Assembly: GCF_029952525.1 (NCBI RefSeq)
Contig: NZ_JASAOF010000010.1
Coordinates: forward strand, 124,001 to 188,000
DNA length: 64,000 nt
Direction of reading: 5' to 3'
From: Saccharopolyspora ipomoeae
Lineage (GTDB): Bacteria > Actinomycetota > Actinomycetes > Mycobacteriales > Pseudonocardiaceae
Positions 15,433 through 24,719 of the stretch are shown here, one piece after another (the stretch's first letter is position 1; every line of letters starts with the position of its first letter). The notes beneath the pieces were generated by a model. It did not search any database. It was not told the DNA's origin and worked only from the letters and a program-made list of their open reading frames with translations. The position numbers were made by a program, and so were the translations under genes.

Positions 15433-18243
15433 TTAGTAGCGGCGGTCTATCACCGAGTTGTTGTAGGCGTACCAGCGGATGTAGCCGCGTTCGAAGTTGT
15501 TCTGGCGGCCGCCGGAGACCGAGAACTCGCCCGTCGTCGGGTAGCCGAGGTAGGAGCGTTCCCAGCCCAGGGCCGCCCAGCGCTCCCGGATCCGGCCGTA
15601 GACCTCGTGCGACCAGGTGCGGGGAGTCCAGTAGATCGACGCCGCCTTGCTGAAGTGGTTGTAGCGGCCGACGCCGTCGGGCGTGATGCTCTCGTCGGTG
15701 GTCGGGTATCCCGTCGGCCCGGTCTCCCAGCCGATCCGGCTCCACAGGTCGCGGATCGCGCCCCAGATGCCGTGCGCCCCGGTCTGCGGCGTCCAGTAGA
15801 TCGAGGACGCCTTGCTGAAGTGGTTGAACCGCCCCACGCGGTCAGGCGTGCCGGTCTCGTCGGTCGTGGGGTACCCGATCGGACCGGTCTCCCAGCCGAG
15901 CCGGGCCCACTGCGCGCGGATCGCGCCCCACACGGCGTGCGAGCCGGTGTTCGCCGTCCAGTACACCGAAGCGCCGTAGGCGAAGTGGTTGTAGCGGCCC
16001 GCTCCGTCCGGTGTGGACGTCTCGTCGGTCGTCGGGGCGCCGAAGAACGCGTGCCCGCCGCGTTCCAGGTACTTGGCGAGGTTCCCGGCGTGCACCTCGT
16101 GCACCCCGGTCTCCTTGGTCCAGTACAGCCGGCCGCCCGCGTAGGTGCGGTAGTGCACCGGGCCGTCGGTGATCTCCGGTCCCGTCGGCGCGCCCAGCAG
16201 CCCGCGCACCCCGGGATCGCTGTTGTAGCGCTGGTCGATCGGCGACAGGTACTCGGCGTTGAGCGTCTGATCGGCGGGACCCATCGTGATGAACCGGGAC
16301 CGCTCGGTCGGCCCGTCGGACCACCGCGAGAAGGTTGAGCCGCCGTCGGTGGCCGTGGCCGCGGCCAGCACGTCGAGCTGCGCGCCCTCGGTGACCTTCG
16401 CCGAGCTCGCGCCTCCCTCGACCGGGATCTGCAGCACCGCGGGCACGTTGCTGGTCAAGGTCAGCAGGTGCTCCCGGGGCAGCGCGGTGTAGGTGGATTT
16501 GGTCGTCACGCCCTCGGAATCGGTTGCGGTGGCGGTGAATTCCATCCGCGCGTCCGGGTGGTCGGTGAACGTCGTGTCCAGCACCGGGCCCTGCGCGCCG
16601 TCGCCCGGGTGGTCGTGGCAGGTGGTGGCCTCCGGGCAGTGCACCACCGAGCTCGTCCACGCGACCTCCAGCGGACCGTCCTCGGCGTCGGTGGCCTGGG
16701 CCGACAGCGAGATCGGGTCGCCCACGGCGAAGTCCGCCTGCGGGGGCGGGGTGAGCGTCAGCTCGGGGGAGTGGTTGGACGGGGCGACGACGATGTCGGT
16801 GCTGCCGGTCGCGTCGAACGGGTCGCGGACCGTCAACCGGGCGGTGAACCGCGGTGTTCCCGGCGCGTAGGTGTGGGTGACGTGCACGCCCGATCCGGTG
16901 GTGCCGTCGCCGAAGTCCCACTCGTAGCGCAGGGGGTCGCCGTCGAAGTCGACCGAGCCGGACCCGTCGAAGGTGACCGTGCGGGTGGCCGGATCGGTGG
17001 TGGTCGTGGCCGACGCGACCGGGGCGCTGTTGGCCGACGAGTAGCTGAGCCGCCGGAGCGCGCCGCTGTAGATGTCGGCGTAGACCAGATCGCCGTTCGG
17101 GGCGGCCTCGAACTTCACCGGACCGCCGATCCCGGTGCCCAGCGGCGGGCTCTGCGGCGGCTGCACGAGGTTGCCCTGCGAGTCCAGCCGCATGCTCCAC
17201 AGCTTGCTCTGGCTGTAGTCGCCGAAGAAGTACGCGCCGCGGTAGGCCTCCGGGTAGTTCTGCCCCTGGTAGACGATTCCGCCGGTGACGCTGTTGCCCT
17301 GGTCGGTGCCGCTGCCGTGCTGGTACTCCCAGACAGGGGGAGTGTTGGCGACGTTGGCGCACTCGGGCCGGTCGGCGTAGCCCGGCGCCGGGTGGTTGCC
17401 CTCCCAGCACGGCCACTTGTAGTTCTGCCCCGGCCGCACCGCGTCGACCTCCTCCCAGGTGCCGTAGCCGACGTCGCCGACGAGCGGCGTGCCGGTGGTG
17501 GGGTCCAGCGACAGCCGGAACGGGCTGCGGAAACCGCTGGCGTACACGCGGCTTCGCCACGAACTCGGGTTGGCCGGTTGGTAGAAGGGGTTGTTCGGCA
17601 CGCCGCGTCCGTCCGGCGTGATGTGCATGATCTTGCCCGCCGGGGAGTCCGGGTTGAACGTCTGGAACGCCGCCGGATCGGTGAAGCGGAAGCTCGCCAG
17701 GTCCCCGATCGACACCCACAGCGTGCCGTCCGGCGCGGCGACGATGCCGGTGATGGCGTGGACGTCGGAGAAGCTCTTGGTCTCGAAGATCACCTGCTCG
17801 TCGGCGAGCCCGGTCGGCTCCGCGCCGCCGGTGACCGTCCAGCGCGCGAGCCGCAGCAGGAAACCGTCCGCCGCATCCGGCACGGCCCGCGCCAGGTAGA
17901 TGTGGCGCGAGGTCGCGTAGTCGGGCGCGGCGGCGACGCCGACCAGGCCGAGGTCCTGCACGGTGTCCACCGGCAGCTGGCCGAGCGTGTTGACCTTCCC
18001 GCTGGTCGACACCCACGCGACCTTGCCGCGCTTCCCGGTGGTCAGGGTGCTGTTGTCGGGCAGGTACGTGAAGTCGGTGAGGTCGTAGGCCGCCTGCCCG
18101 CTGGGCTGATCGCGCACCACGAACCCCGGCGGCAGCGACGGGGCGGCGGAGGCGACCGGAGCCGGTGCGACCAGCAACCCGGCCACCAGCAAGGCCAGCG
18201 CGGACAGCACCGCGCAGGACTTCTTGCGATCTACGTCGATCAT
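15433..18243 (-). CDS. Secreted sorbosone dehydrogenase-like protein with PKD and LGFP repeats
   Basis: 936-aa multidomain exoprotein. A signal peptide (LSALALLVAGLLVAPAPVASA) is followed by a six-bladed beta-propeller of the glucose/sorbosone dehydrogenase type, about 35-400 (VGVAAAPDY, GTWEEVDAVRPGQNYKWPCW, GGIVYQGQNYPEAYRGAYFF). A PKD domain follows near 405-490 (YEWDFGDGTTGSG), then an Ig-like region. From about residue 660 the C-terminus is a run of ~53-residue LGFP-type repeats (GYPTTDETGTPDRVGRFNHF). LGFP repeats anchor proteins to the cell wall in related actinobacteria. It may oxidise a sugar or sense a glycan; PQQ or calcium dependence is unknown. The start at 18243 has GAGGTGA upstream. 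Confidence 0.85.
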   Translation of the reverse strand: MIDVDRKKSCAVLSALALLVAGLLVAPAPVASAAPSLPPGFVVRDQPSGQAAYDLTDFTYLPDNSTLTTGKRGKVAWVSTSGKVNTLGQLPVDTVQDLGLVGVAAAPDYATSRHIYLARAVPDAADGFLLRLARWTVTGGAEPTGLADEQVIFETKSFSDVHAITGIVAAPDGTLWVSIGDLASFRFTDPAAFQTFNPDSPAGKIMHITPDGRGVPNNPFYQPANPSSWRSRVYASGFRSPFRLSLDPTTGTPLVGDVGYGTWEEVDAVRPGQNYKWPCWEGNHPAPGYADRPECANVANTPPVWEYQHGSGTDQGNSVTGGIVYQGQNYPEAYRGAYFFGDYSQSKLWSMRLDSQGNLVQPPQSPPLGTGIGGPVKFEAAPNGDLVYADIYSGALRRLSYSSANSAPVASATTTTDPATRTVTFDGSGSVDFDGDPLRYEWDFGDGTTGSGVHVTHTYAPGTPRFTARLTVRDPFDATGSTDIVVAPSNHSPELTLTPPPQADFAVGDPISLSAQATDAEDGPLEVAWTSSVVHCPEATTCHDHPGDGAQGPVLDTTFTDHPDARMEFTATATDSEGVTTKSTYTALPREHLLTLTSNVPAVLQIPVEGGASSAKVTEGAQLDVLAAATATDGGSTFSRWSDGPTERSRFITMGPADQTLNAEYLSPIDQRYNSDPGVRGLLGAPTGPEITDGPVHYRTYAGGRLYWTKETGVHEVHAGNLAKYLERGGHAFFGAPTTDETSTPDGAGRYNHFAYGASVYWTANTGSHAVWGAIRAQWARLGWETGPIGYPTTDETGTPDRVGRFNHFSKASSIYWTPQTGAHGIWGAIRDLWSRIGWETGPTGYPTTDESITPDGVGRYNHFSKAASIYWTPRTWSHEVYGRIRERWAALGWERSYLGYPTTGEFSVSGGRQNNFERGYIRWYAYNNSVIDRRY
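15500..16250 (-). repeat. Tandem LGFP-coding repeats
   Basis: Three strongly similar units of about 159 bp, flanked by more divergent ones, encode the LGFP repeats. Key recurring peptides are GRYNHFSKAASIYW, GAIRDLWSRIGWETGP and GYPTTDE. DNA similarity between neighbouring units suggests recent duplication or gene conversion, so copy number may vary between strains. Confidence 0.75.
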
Positions 18244-18458
18244 CACCGTCACCTCGACCAAGCCGGGAACCAAGCAACTGTGGCTCCATCGCGCCAATTC
18301 CAACCAGGGACCAAGTGCCCTGAGAGGAACGGCTTTTCGGGCCTGAACCGCCGAAGTGCGAAGGGCTTCTTCCGGTTTCCGCCGTCGCGGTCACGCGGCG
18401 TTACACGACATCGCTGGAGTGTGACAACCGGCACGTGGCCAGGCGTGTGGTGCGGCAT

Positions 18459-18490
18459 CGATCTTCGGGAGATCGTAGGCTGTTCAGCCT
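18459..18490. promoter_or_regulatory. Two adjacent inverted repeats before the Pls operon
   Basis: CGATCT-TCGGG-AGATCG (18459-18475) is followed at once by AGGCTG-TT-CAGCCT (18477-18490). They lie 54-85 bp before the leader ORF at 18544. They could be operators or alternative 5'-UTR hairpins. The rest of 18244-18543 shows no gene. Confidence 0.4.
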
Positions 18491-18543
18491 GCCGCGCGTG
18501 GGTCGTTCGGAGCACGCGCCGGAGACGACAGGAGAGGGATACC

Positions 18544-18597
18544 GTGGGCACACGTAGTTCGAGGACCGCGCAGCCGGCGAAACGGCGGACGCGGTGA
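18544..18597 (+). CDS. 17-aa basic leader peptide coupled to the Pls-type synthetase
   Basis: GTG-initiated ORF of 17 codons encoding VGTRSSRTAQPAKRRTR. It has a strong ribosome binding site, GGAGAGGG at 18531-18538, five bases from the GTG. Its TGA overlaps the synthetase GTG at 18594 in GTGA. The synthetase has no convincing Shine-Dalgarno of its own, so its translation probably depends on this leader. Six of 17 residues are Arg or Lys; with a lysine-type synthetase downstream this might be an amino-acid-sensing leader, but only one codon is Lys. It could also be merely a coupling device. Confidence 0.5.
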   Translation: MGTRSSRTAQPAKRRTR

Positions 18598-21500
18598 CGC
18601 TGACCACGGCACGGGAATCCCTGCAGGAGACCTCGACCAGCGCTGTCTACTGGTCGGACCCCACCTCCGACCGCCGCACCCTGATCGACGTCCTGCACGC
18701 CACGGCCCGGCGCCACCCCGACGCCGCCGCGATCGACGACGGCACCGGGGCGCTGACCTACCGCCGACTCACCGGCGAGATCGAGGCCGTGCGCCGCCGT
18801 CTCGCCGACAGCGGCATCGGCGCAGGTGACAGGGTCGGCATCCGCATCCCCTCCGGCACCGCCGAGCTCTACGTCTCGATCCTGGGCGTGCTGGCCGCGG
18901 GCGCGGCCTACGTGCCCGTCGACGCCGACGACCCCGACGACCGCGCCGAGCTCGTGTTCACCGAAGCCGACGTGTGCGCCGTCCTGACCGGCGGGAACGC
19001 CCTCGACCTGCGCCGCACGCCGGGCGGCGACCGGCGCGCGCCCACCCCCGACGACGACGCGTGGATCATCTTCACCTCCGGGTCCACCGGCAAGCCCAAG
19101 GGCGTGGCCGTCAGCCACGCCTCGGCCGCGGCTTTCGTCGACGCCGAAGCCCGCCTGTTCCTCGCCGACGAACCCATCGGGCCCGGTGACCGGGTGCTGG
19201 CCGGGCTGTCGGTGGCCTTCGACGCCTCCTGCGAGGAGATGTGGCTGGCGTGGCGGCACGGCGGCTGCCTGGTGCCCGCGCCCCGCGCGCTCGTGCGCAC
19301 CGGCGTCGACCTCGGCCCCTGGCTGGTCGCCCAGCGCATCACCGTCGTCTCCACCGTGCCCACCCTCGCCGCGCTGTGGCCGGTCGAAGCCCTCGAAGAC
19401 GTGCGGCTGCTCATCCTCGGCGGCGAGGCCTGCTCCCAGGAGCTCGCCGAACGCCTCGACGTCGAAGGACGCGAGGTCTGGAACACCTACGGGCCCACCG
19501 AGGCCACCGTCGTGGCCTGCGCCGCCCAGCTCAGCGCCGACGAGGAGGTCCGCATCGGCCTGCCGCTGGCGGGCTGGCGGCTCGCCGTCGTCGACGAGGC
19601 CGGGCAGCCCGTCGGCATGGGCGAGACCGGTGAGCTCGTCATCGGCGGCGCGGGCCTGGCCCGCTACCTCGACACCGCCAAGGACGCCGAGAAGTTCGCC
19701 CCGCTGCCCTCCCTGGGCTGGGACCGCGCTTACCGCAGCGGCGACGTGGTGCGCGCCGAACCCGAGGGCCTGCTGTTCGTCGGCCGCGCCGACGAGCAGG
19801 TCAAGCTCGGCGGGCGGCGGATCGAGCTCGGCGAGGTCGACGCGGCGCTGGCCGCGCTGCCGCACGTCGCCGGGGCGGCCGCCGCCGTGCAGACCACCGC
19901 CGCGGGCAACCAGGTCCTCGTCGGCTACGTCGTGCCCAGCGGCGCGGAGTTCGACCACGACGCCTCCGTGCGGCAGCTGCAGGAACGCCTGCCCGCCGCG
20001 CTGGTGCCGCTGCTGGCCGCCATCGACGACCTGCCGACCCGCACGTCCGGCAAGGTCGACCGCGCAGCCCTGCCCTGGCCGCTGCCCAACACCGGCCCCG
20101 GCGGAACCCTGTCGGCCACCGAGTCGTGGCTGGCGGAGGGCTGGGCGGAGATCCTCGGCGTCGAGGTCGCCGACCCGGCCGCCGACTTCTTCGCCCACGG
20201 CGGCGGCAGCCTCACCGCCGCGCAGCTCATCGCCCGCATCCGCACGCGCCACCCGCAGGTGTCGGTCGCCGACATCTACCAGGAGCCCACGCTCGGCGGG
20301 CTCGCCGCGCACCTCGACGCGCTGGACGCCGCCACCGACAACCCGCAGCACGAGGTCACCCCGACTCCGCGCCGCACCGGGCTGCTGCAGCTGCTCATCC
20401 TGCTGCCGATGCTCTCGCTGGTCGGGTTGCGCTGGCTGACCGCGCTCGCCGCCCTCGGCAACGTCCTGACCTGGATCGGTGCCGTGGACTTCCTGCCCGC
20501 GGTGCCCTGGTGGTGGATCGCCGGGGCGTGGGCGGTGCTGTTCACCCCGGCCGGTCGCATCACGATCTCGGCCGTGGGCGCCCGCTTCCTGCTCGACGGG
20601 GTGCGGCCCGGCAGCTACCCGCGCGGCGGCAGCGTCCACTTGAGACTGTGGACGGCGCAGCAGCTCGCCGAGTTCTCCGGCGCCACCGGCGTTTCCGGCG
20701 CGTCGTGGACCGCGTTCTACGCGCGTGCGCTGGGCGCCCAGGTCGCCGACGACGTCGACCTGCACACACCGCCGCCGATCACCGGACTGCTCAAGATCGG
20801 CAAGGGCGCGGCCGTGGAACCCGAGGTGGACCTCTCCGGCTACTGGGTCGACGGCGACCAGGTCAGGATCGGCAAGATCCGCATCGGCGCAGGCTCTCGC
20901 GTCGGCGCGCGCAGCACCCTGCTGCCCGGCGCGCGCATCGGCAAGCGCGCCGAGATCGCCGCCGGATCCACCGTGCACGGCTCGGTGCCCGCCGGTCAGC
21001 GCTGGTCCGGGTCCCCGGCCAGTCGCGTCGCCAGGTCCACCCAGGACTGGCCGACCAGCCGCCCGCCGCGGTCGCGGACCTGGGTGGCGCTCTACGGCCT
21101 GTCGTCGATGCTGCTCGGCGTGCTGCCGGTCCTGGCAGCGGCTCCGGGCGTCGTCCTGCTCGCCCGCGCCCTGACCGGGTCGCCGGACCTGAGCACCGCG
21201 CTGCTGCGGGTGCTGCCGGTGGTGCCGCTGGCGAGCATCACCTACTTCCTCAGCTACGCGCTGCTGGTGCTGGTGAGCGTGCGCGCGCTGAGCATCGGGC
21301 TGCGCGAGGGCTACCACCCCGTTCACGGCCGCGTCGCCTGGCAGGCGTGGACCACCGAGCGGCTGATGGACATGGCGCGGGTGGGCCTGTTCCCGCTCTA
21401 CGCCAGCCTCATCACACCGGTGTGGCTGCGGCTGCTGGGCGCCAAGGTCGGCCGCGACGTGGAGGCCTCCACGGTGCTGGCGCTGCCGAAGATGACCAAC

Positions 21501-22478
21501 GTCGCCGACGGCGCGTTCCTCGCCGACGACACGATGGTCGCCGCCTACGAGCTCGGCGGCGGCTGGCTGCACGTGGCGCCCGCGCGCATCGGCAAGCAGG
21601 CGTTCCTCGGCAACTCGGGCATGACCGCCGCCGGACGCCGGGTGCCCAAGCGCGGCCTGGTCGGCGTGCTGTCCTCGACACCGCGCAAGGCCAAGAAGGG
21701 CTCGTCGTGGCTGGGCATGCCGCCGATGCCGCTGCGCCGCTCGGTCGACGGCGGTGACCGCAGCCGCACCTTCGCGCCACCGCTGCGGCTCAAGATCGCC
21801 CGCGCGGTCGTCGAGCTGTTCCGCATCGTGCCGGTGATGGTGAGCGTCGCGCTGTCGGTGCTGGTGCTGTTCGCGCTCGCGCAGCTGCACGCGAGCCTCG
21901 GCCTGCTCGGCGCCGCGCTGCTGGCCGGACCGGTGGTGCTGGGCGCCGGGCTGCTCGCCTGCCTCGTGGCCACCGCCGTGAAGTGGTTGCTGATCGGGCG
22001 CTACCGGGACGGCGAGCGCCCGCTGTGGTGCTCGTTCGTGTGGCGCACCGAGCTCGCCGACATGTTCGTCGAGGTCCTGGCCGTGCCGTGGCTGATCGGT
22101 TCCGCCGCGGGCACCCCGCTGCTGACGCTGTGGCAGCGAAGCATGGGCGCCGAGATCGGCCGCGGCGTGTGGCTGGAGACCTACTGGCTGCCCGAGGCCG
22201 ACCTGGTGCGCCTCGGCGACGGCGCGACCGTCAACCGCGGCTGCGTCGTGCAGACCCACCTGTTCCACGACCGCGTCATGCGGCTGGACGAGGTGAGCCT
22301 GGAGGCCGGCGCTACGCTGGGGCCGCACGGGATCGTGCTGCCCGGCGCGAGCATCGGATCCGACACCACCATCGGCCCCGGCTCGCTGGTGACCCGCGGC
22401 GACGAGGTTCCGGCCCGCACCCGCTGGCTCGGCAACCCGATCACGGTCTGGACGAACGGGAAGGGACGCGATCGTTGA
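18594..22478 (+). CDS. pls: Pls/PosA-type membrane NRPS, probable poly-L-lysine (or related) synthetase
   Basis: 1294 aa, close to the ~1319 aa of Streptomyces albulus epsilon-poly-L-lysine synthetase, with the same order. Adenylation domain about 25-490 (FTSGSTGKPKGVAV, NTYGPTEATVV, GRADEQVKLGGRRIELGE, K487 in TSGKVDRAAL). Carrier domain near 530 (FFAHGGGSLTAAQL). Then three pairs of membrane segments alternating with three C-terminal domains rich in hexapeptide-like turns (RIGKIRIGAGSRVGARSTLL; LLGAKVGRDVEASTVLALP; LPGASIGSDTTIGPGSLVTR). Reading the specificity positions by eye gives D210 A211 E214 S253 I274 G276 T298 V306 V307 K487, nearly the bacitracin lysine code DAESIGSVCK. It should activate lysine or a similar basic amino acid and polymerise it at the membrane. 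It is coupled to a leader peptide and an M1 peptidase. The exact monomer and linkage are inferred. Confidence 0.85.
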   Translation: MTLTTARESLQETSTSAVYWSDPTSDRRTLIDVLHATARRHPDAAAIDDGTGALTYRRLTGEIEAVRRRLADSGIGAGDRVGIRIPSGTAELYVSILGVLAAGAAYVPVDADDPDDRAELVFTEADVCAVLTGGNALDLRRTPGGDRRAPTPDDDAWIIFTSGSTGKPKGVAVSHASAAAFVDAEARLFLADEPIGPGDRVLAGLSVAFDASCEEMWLAWRHGGCLVPAPRALVRTGVDLGPWLVAQRITVVSTVPTLAALWPVEALEDVRLLILGGEACSQELAERLDVEGREVWNTYGPTEATVVACAAQLSADEEVRIGLPLAGWRLAVVDEAGQPVGMGETGELVIGGAGLARYLDTAKDAEKFAPLPSLGWDRAYRSGDVVRAEPEGLLFVGRADEQVKLGGRRIELGEVDAALAALPHVAGAAAAVQTTAAGNQVLVGYVVPSGAEFDHDASVRQLQERLPAALVPLLAAIDDLPTRTSGKVDRAALPWPLPNTGPGGTLSATESWLAEGWAEILGVEVADPAADFFAHGGGSLTAAQLIARIRTRHPQVSVADIYQEPTLGGLAAHLDALDAATDNPQHEVTPTPRRTGLLQLLILLPMLSLVGLRWLTALAALGNVLTWIGAVDFLPAVPWWWIAGAWAVLFTPAGRITISAVGARFLLDGVRPGSYPRGGSVHLRLWTAQQLAEFSGATGVSGASWTAFYARALGAQVADDVDLHTPPPITGLLKIGKGAAVEPEVDLSGYWVDGDQVRIGKIRIGAGSRVGARSTLLPGARIGKRAEIAAGSTVHGSVPAGQRWSGSPASRVARSTQDWPTSRPPRSRTWVALYGLSSMLLGVLPVLAAAPGVVLLARALTGSPDLSTALLRVLPVVPLASITYFLSYALLVLVSVRALSIGLREGYHPVHGRVAWQAWTTERLMDMARVGLFPLYASLITPVWLRLLGAKVGRDVEASTVLALPKMTNVADGAFLADDTMVAAYELGGGWLHVAPARIGKQAFLGNSGMTAAGRRVPKRGLVGVLSSTPRKAKKGSSWLGMPPMPLRRSVDGGDRSRTFAPPLRLKIARAVVELFRIVPVMVSVALSVLVLFALAQLHASLGLLGAALLAGPVVLGAGLLACLVATAVKWLLIGRYRDGERPLWCSFVWRTELADMFVEVLAVPWLIGSAAGTPLLTLWQRSMGAEIGRGVWLETYWLPEADLVRLGDGATVNRGCVVQTHLFHDRVMRLDEVSLEAGATLGPHGIVLPGASIGSDTTIGPGSLVTRGDEVPARTRWLGNPITVWTNGKGRDR

Positions 22479-23782
22479 GCACTGCTCCGGCACCGGGTGC
22501 GGATCGATCGACCGACTCCTACCTGCCCGAGCACGGCAACGGCGGCTACCGCGTCACCCACTACGACCTCGACCTGGACTACCAGGTGGGGCCCAACCGG
22601 CTCGGCGGGCACGCCCGCATCGCGGCCACCGCGACGCAGCCCCTGCTGCGGTTCAGCCTCGACCTCGGTGACCTGCGGGTGCGCCGCGTCCAGGTCGACG
22701 GCAAGCCCGCGAAGTACACCCACAGCGGCGGCAAGCTGCGCATCCGCCCGCAGCGGCCGATCGCCGACGGCGCCCGGTTCCGGGTGGAGGTCCGGTACTC
22801 GGGCACCCCGGCGCCGATCAGCGGCCGCTGGGGCGAGATCGGGTGGGAGGAGCTGACCGAGGGCTCGATGGTCGCCGCCCAGCCGATCGGCGCGCCGTCG
22901 TGGTTCCCGTGCAACGACCACCCGGCCGACAAGGCCACCTACCGGGTCTCGTTCACCACCGCATCGCCGTTCTCGGTGCAGGTGACCGGGAACCCGCGGT
23001 CGCAGAAGCGGGGCGGCAGCACCACCACGCACGTCTTCGAGCGGCCCGAACCGACCTCGACGTACCTGATGAGCGTGCAGGTCGGCCTGTACGACGAGGT
23101 GGAGCTGGGCTCCGGCGAGGTGCCGCAGCGCGCGGCGATCCCGGCGCGGCTGGCCGGGGCGTTCGCCCACGACTTCGGCCGCCACGGCGAGATCATGGAC
23201 TTCCTGCGGGAGCTGTTCGGCCCGTACCCGTTCGGCGAGTACGTCGTGGTGGTCACCGACGACGACCTGGACGACCCGGTCGAGGCCCAGGGCATTTCGA
23301 TCTTCGGCGCGAACCACGTCGACGGGCGGCGCACCCACGAACGCCTCGTCGTGCACGAGCTCGCGCACCAGTGGTGCGGCAACAGCGTCGGTCTCGCCGA
23401 CTGGCGGCACATCTGGCTCAACGAGGGCTTCGCGACCTACGCCGAGTGGCTCTGGTCGGAGCGCTCGGGCGGTCCGACCGCCCAGCAGCACGCGGCGGAC
23501 TGGCACGCCCGGATCGCCGGTGACCTGGTCATCGCCGACCCGGGCGTGGACCGGATGTTCGACCCCCAGGTCTACAAGCGCGGCGCGATCACCCTGCACG
23601 CGCTCCGCCACGAGCTCGGTGACCGGCCGTTCTTCGCGCTCCTGCACCGCTGGGCCACCGACCACCGCCACGGCACGGTGTCCACATCGGACTTCACCGC
23701 CCTCGCCGCGGAGTTCGGCGTCCCCGGCGGCTTCTTCACCGCGTGGCTGCACGAGGAGGAGCTCCCGCCGCTGCCCGCCTGA
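22475..23782 (+). CDS. M1-family zinc aminopeptidase
   Basis: 435-aa gluzincin with the zinc site HELAHQWCGNSVGLADW and the downstream NEGFATYAEW carrying the third ligand. The conserved aminopeptidase N-terminal beta-domain is present. It lacks the long C-terminal ERAP-like region, so it is a short M1 form. No signal peptide is evident. The start is a TTG after AAGGGACGCGATCG, and its TTGA overlaps the synthetase stop, so it is translationally coupled to the Pls-type gene. Zinc aminopeptidases degrade epsilon-poly-lysine in some producers. A role in trimming the polymer or protecting the cell from it is therefore likely, though not shown. Confidence 0.88.
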   Translation: MSTAPAPGADRSTDSYLPEHGNGGYRVTHYDLDLDYQVGPNRLGGHARIAATATQPLLRFSLDLGDLRVRRVQVDGKPAKYTHSGGKLRIRPQRPIADGARFRVEVRYSGTPAPISGRWGEIGWEELTEGSMVAAQPIGAPSWFPCNDHPADKATYRVSFTTASPFSVQVTGNPRSQKRGGSTTTHVFERPEPTSTYLMSVQVGLYDEVELGSGEVPQRAAIPARLAGAFAHDFGRHGEIMDFLRELFGPYPFGEYVVVVTDDDLDDPVEAQGISIFGANHVDGRRTHERLVVHELAHQWCGNSVGLADWRHIWLNEGFATYAEWLWSERSGGPTAQQHAADWHARIAGDLVIADPGVDRMFDPQVYKRGAITLHALRHELGDRPFFALLHRWATDHRHGTVSTSDFTALAAEFGVPGGFFTAWLHEEELPPLPA

Positions 23783-23853
23783 TCCGGCCTGCGACCAGCG
23801 GCGATCGGGGCCGAGCGGTCGTGCGCCGCTCGGCCCCGATGGTCCCGGACGCG

Positions 23854-24699
23854 TCAGACGCGGTCGGCGGCGATGAGCAGGTACTGGAAGCTGCCGGAGG
23901 TGTAGGCGTCGATGAAGGTCTGCTCGATCCCGGTCGCCAGCGGGGACTTCGCCCGCAGCCGCCAGTAGGGCAGCGTCATCTCGGTCATGTCGACCACCTC
24001 GGTGGGCACCAGCCTGTTCGCGGTCATGGCGCGGAAGTAGTTGGAGCGCGGGTGGATGTCGCAGATGTAGTGCGCGTTGATGGTGGACACGGCCCGCGAG
24101 GGCAGGCCGTAGACGTCGTTGTAGCAGCCGGTGATCGTCACGTAGCGGCCGCCGCGCGCAAGCAACCGGGCGTGCTCGGCGAACAGGTCGTGCAGGTCCA
24201 CGTACATCGTGGACTCGTTGTTCCAGATCGCCTGCATGCACCCGGTTTCGAAGCCGGTGTCGAGCATGTTCTTCAGGTGGAACGCGACCTTGCCCTCGAC
24301 CTCGCGCTCCTTCGCCTGCTCGGTGGCGAACTCGACCTGCTTGCGGGAGATCGAGATGCCGTCGACCTGGCAGCCGAACCGGTCGTGCGCCATGAAGGAG
24401 GAACCGCCGCGCCCGCACCCGGCGTCCATGATCCGCTGGTCCGGCCGCACCTCGCCGAGGTGGTCGAGCAGGAACACGGCCTGCCGGGTCTCCAAGCGGT
24501 GCAGTTCCCGGGTGGTTCGTTCGCGCGCGGTGCCCGGATCGCCTTCCACGACCGACCAGTCCGGCTCACCGATGCCGTAGTGGTGGTGGAAGTAGCCGTC
24601 GACCTCGCCGAGCTCGATGTTGACCGGGTTGGCCTCCCTGTTCCAGTAGTCCGCGACACTGCCCTGGTAGTGGCTGGCGACCGAGGTGTTCGTGCTCAT
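23854..24699 (-). CDS. Geranyl diphosphate 2-C-methyltransferase
   Basis: 281-aa SAM-dependent enzyme that methylates C2 of geranyl diphosphate to give 2-methyl-GPP, the precursor of 2-methylisoborneol. The SAM motif is MDAGCGRGGSSFMAHDRFG, preceded by a tyrosine- and histidine-rich N-terminus (NPVNIELGEVDGYFHHHYGI) typical of this family. The active-site-rich IWNNESTMYVDLHDLF follows. It is the third gene of the operon, 20 bp after the terpene cyclase. It is a close match in form to SCO7701 of Streptomyces coelicolor, by recall of that family. It is followed by a convergent peptidase end at 23782. Confidence 0.93.
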   Translation of the reverse strand: MSTNTSVASHYQGSVADYWNREANPVNIELGEVDGYFHHHYGIGEPDWSVVEGDPGTARERTTRELHRLETRQAVFLLDHLGEVRPDQRIMDAGCGRGGSSFMAHDRFGCQVDGISISRKQVEFATEQAKEREVEGKVAFHLKNMLDTGFETGCMQAIWNNESTMYVDLHDLFAEHARLLARGGRYVTITGCYNDVYGLPSRAVSTINAHYICDIHPRSNYFRAMTANRLVPTEVVDMTEMTLPYWRLRAKSPLATGIEQTFIDAYTSGSFQYLLIAADRV

Positions 24700-24719
24700 G
24701 TGGGCCTAGTCCTTCCTGG

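Noticed and set aside
16468-18597. Long plus-strand frame opposite the sorbosone dehydrogenase gene
   Set aside because: Its composition is a codon-position shadow of the real minus-strand gene; only its last 17 codons (18544-18597) have their own ribosome binding site.
18249-22493. 1414-codon minus-strand open frame across the Pls-type gene
   Set aside because: High-GC antisense shadow: rich in His, Gln, Arg and Ala, no domain, no start signal.
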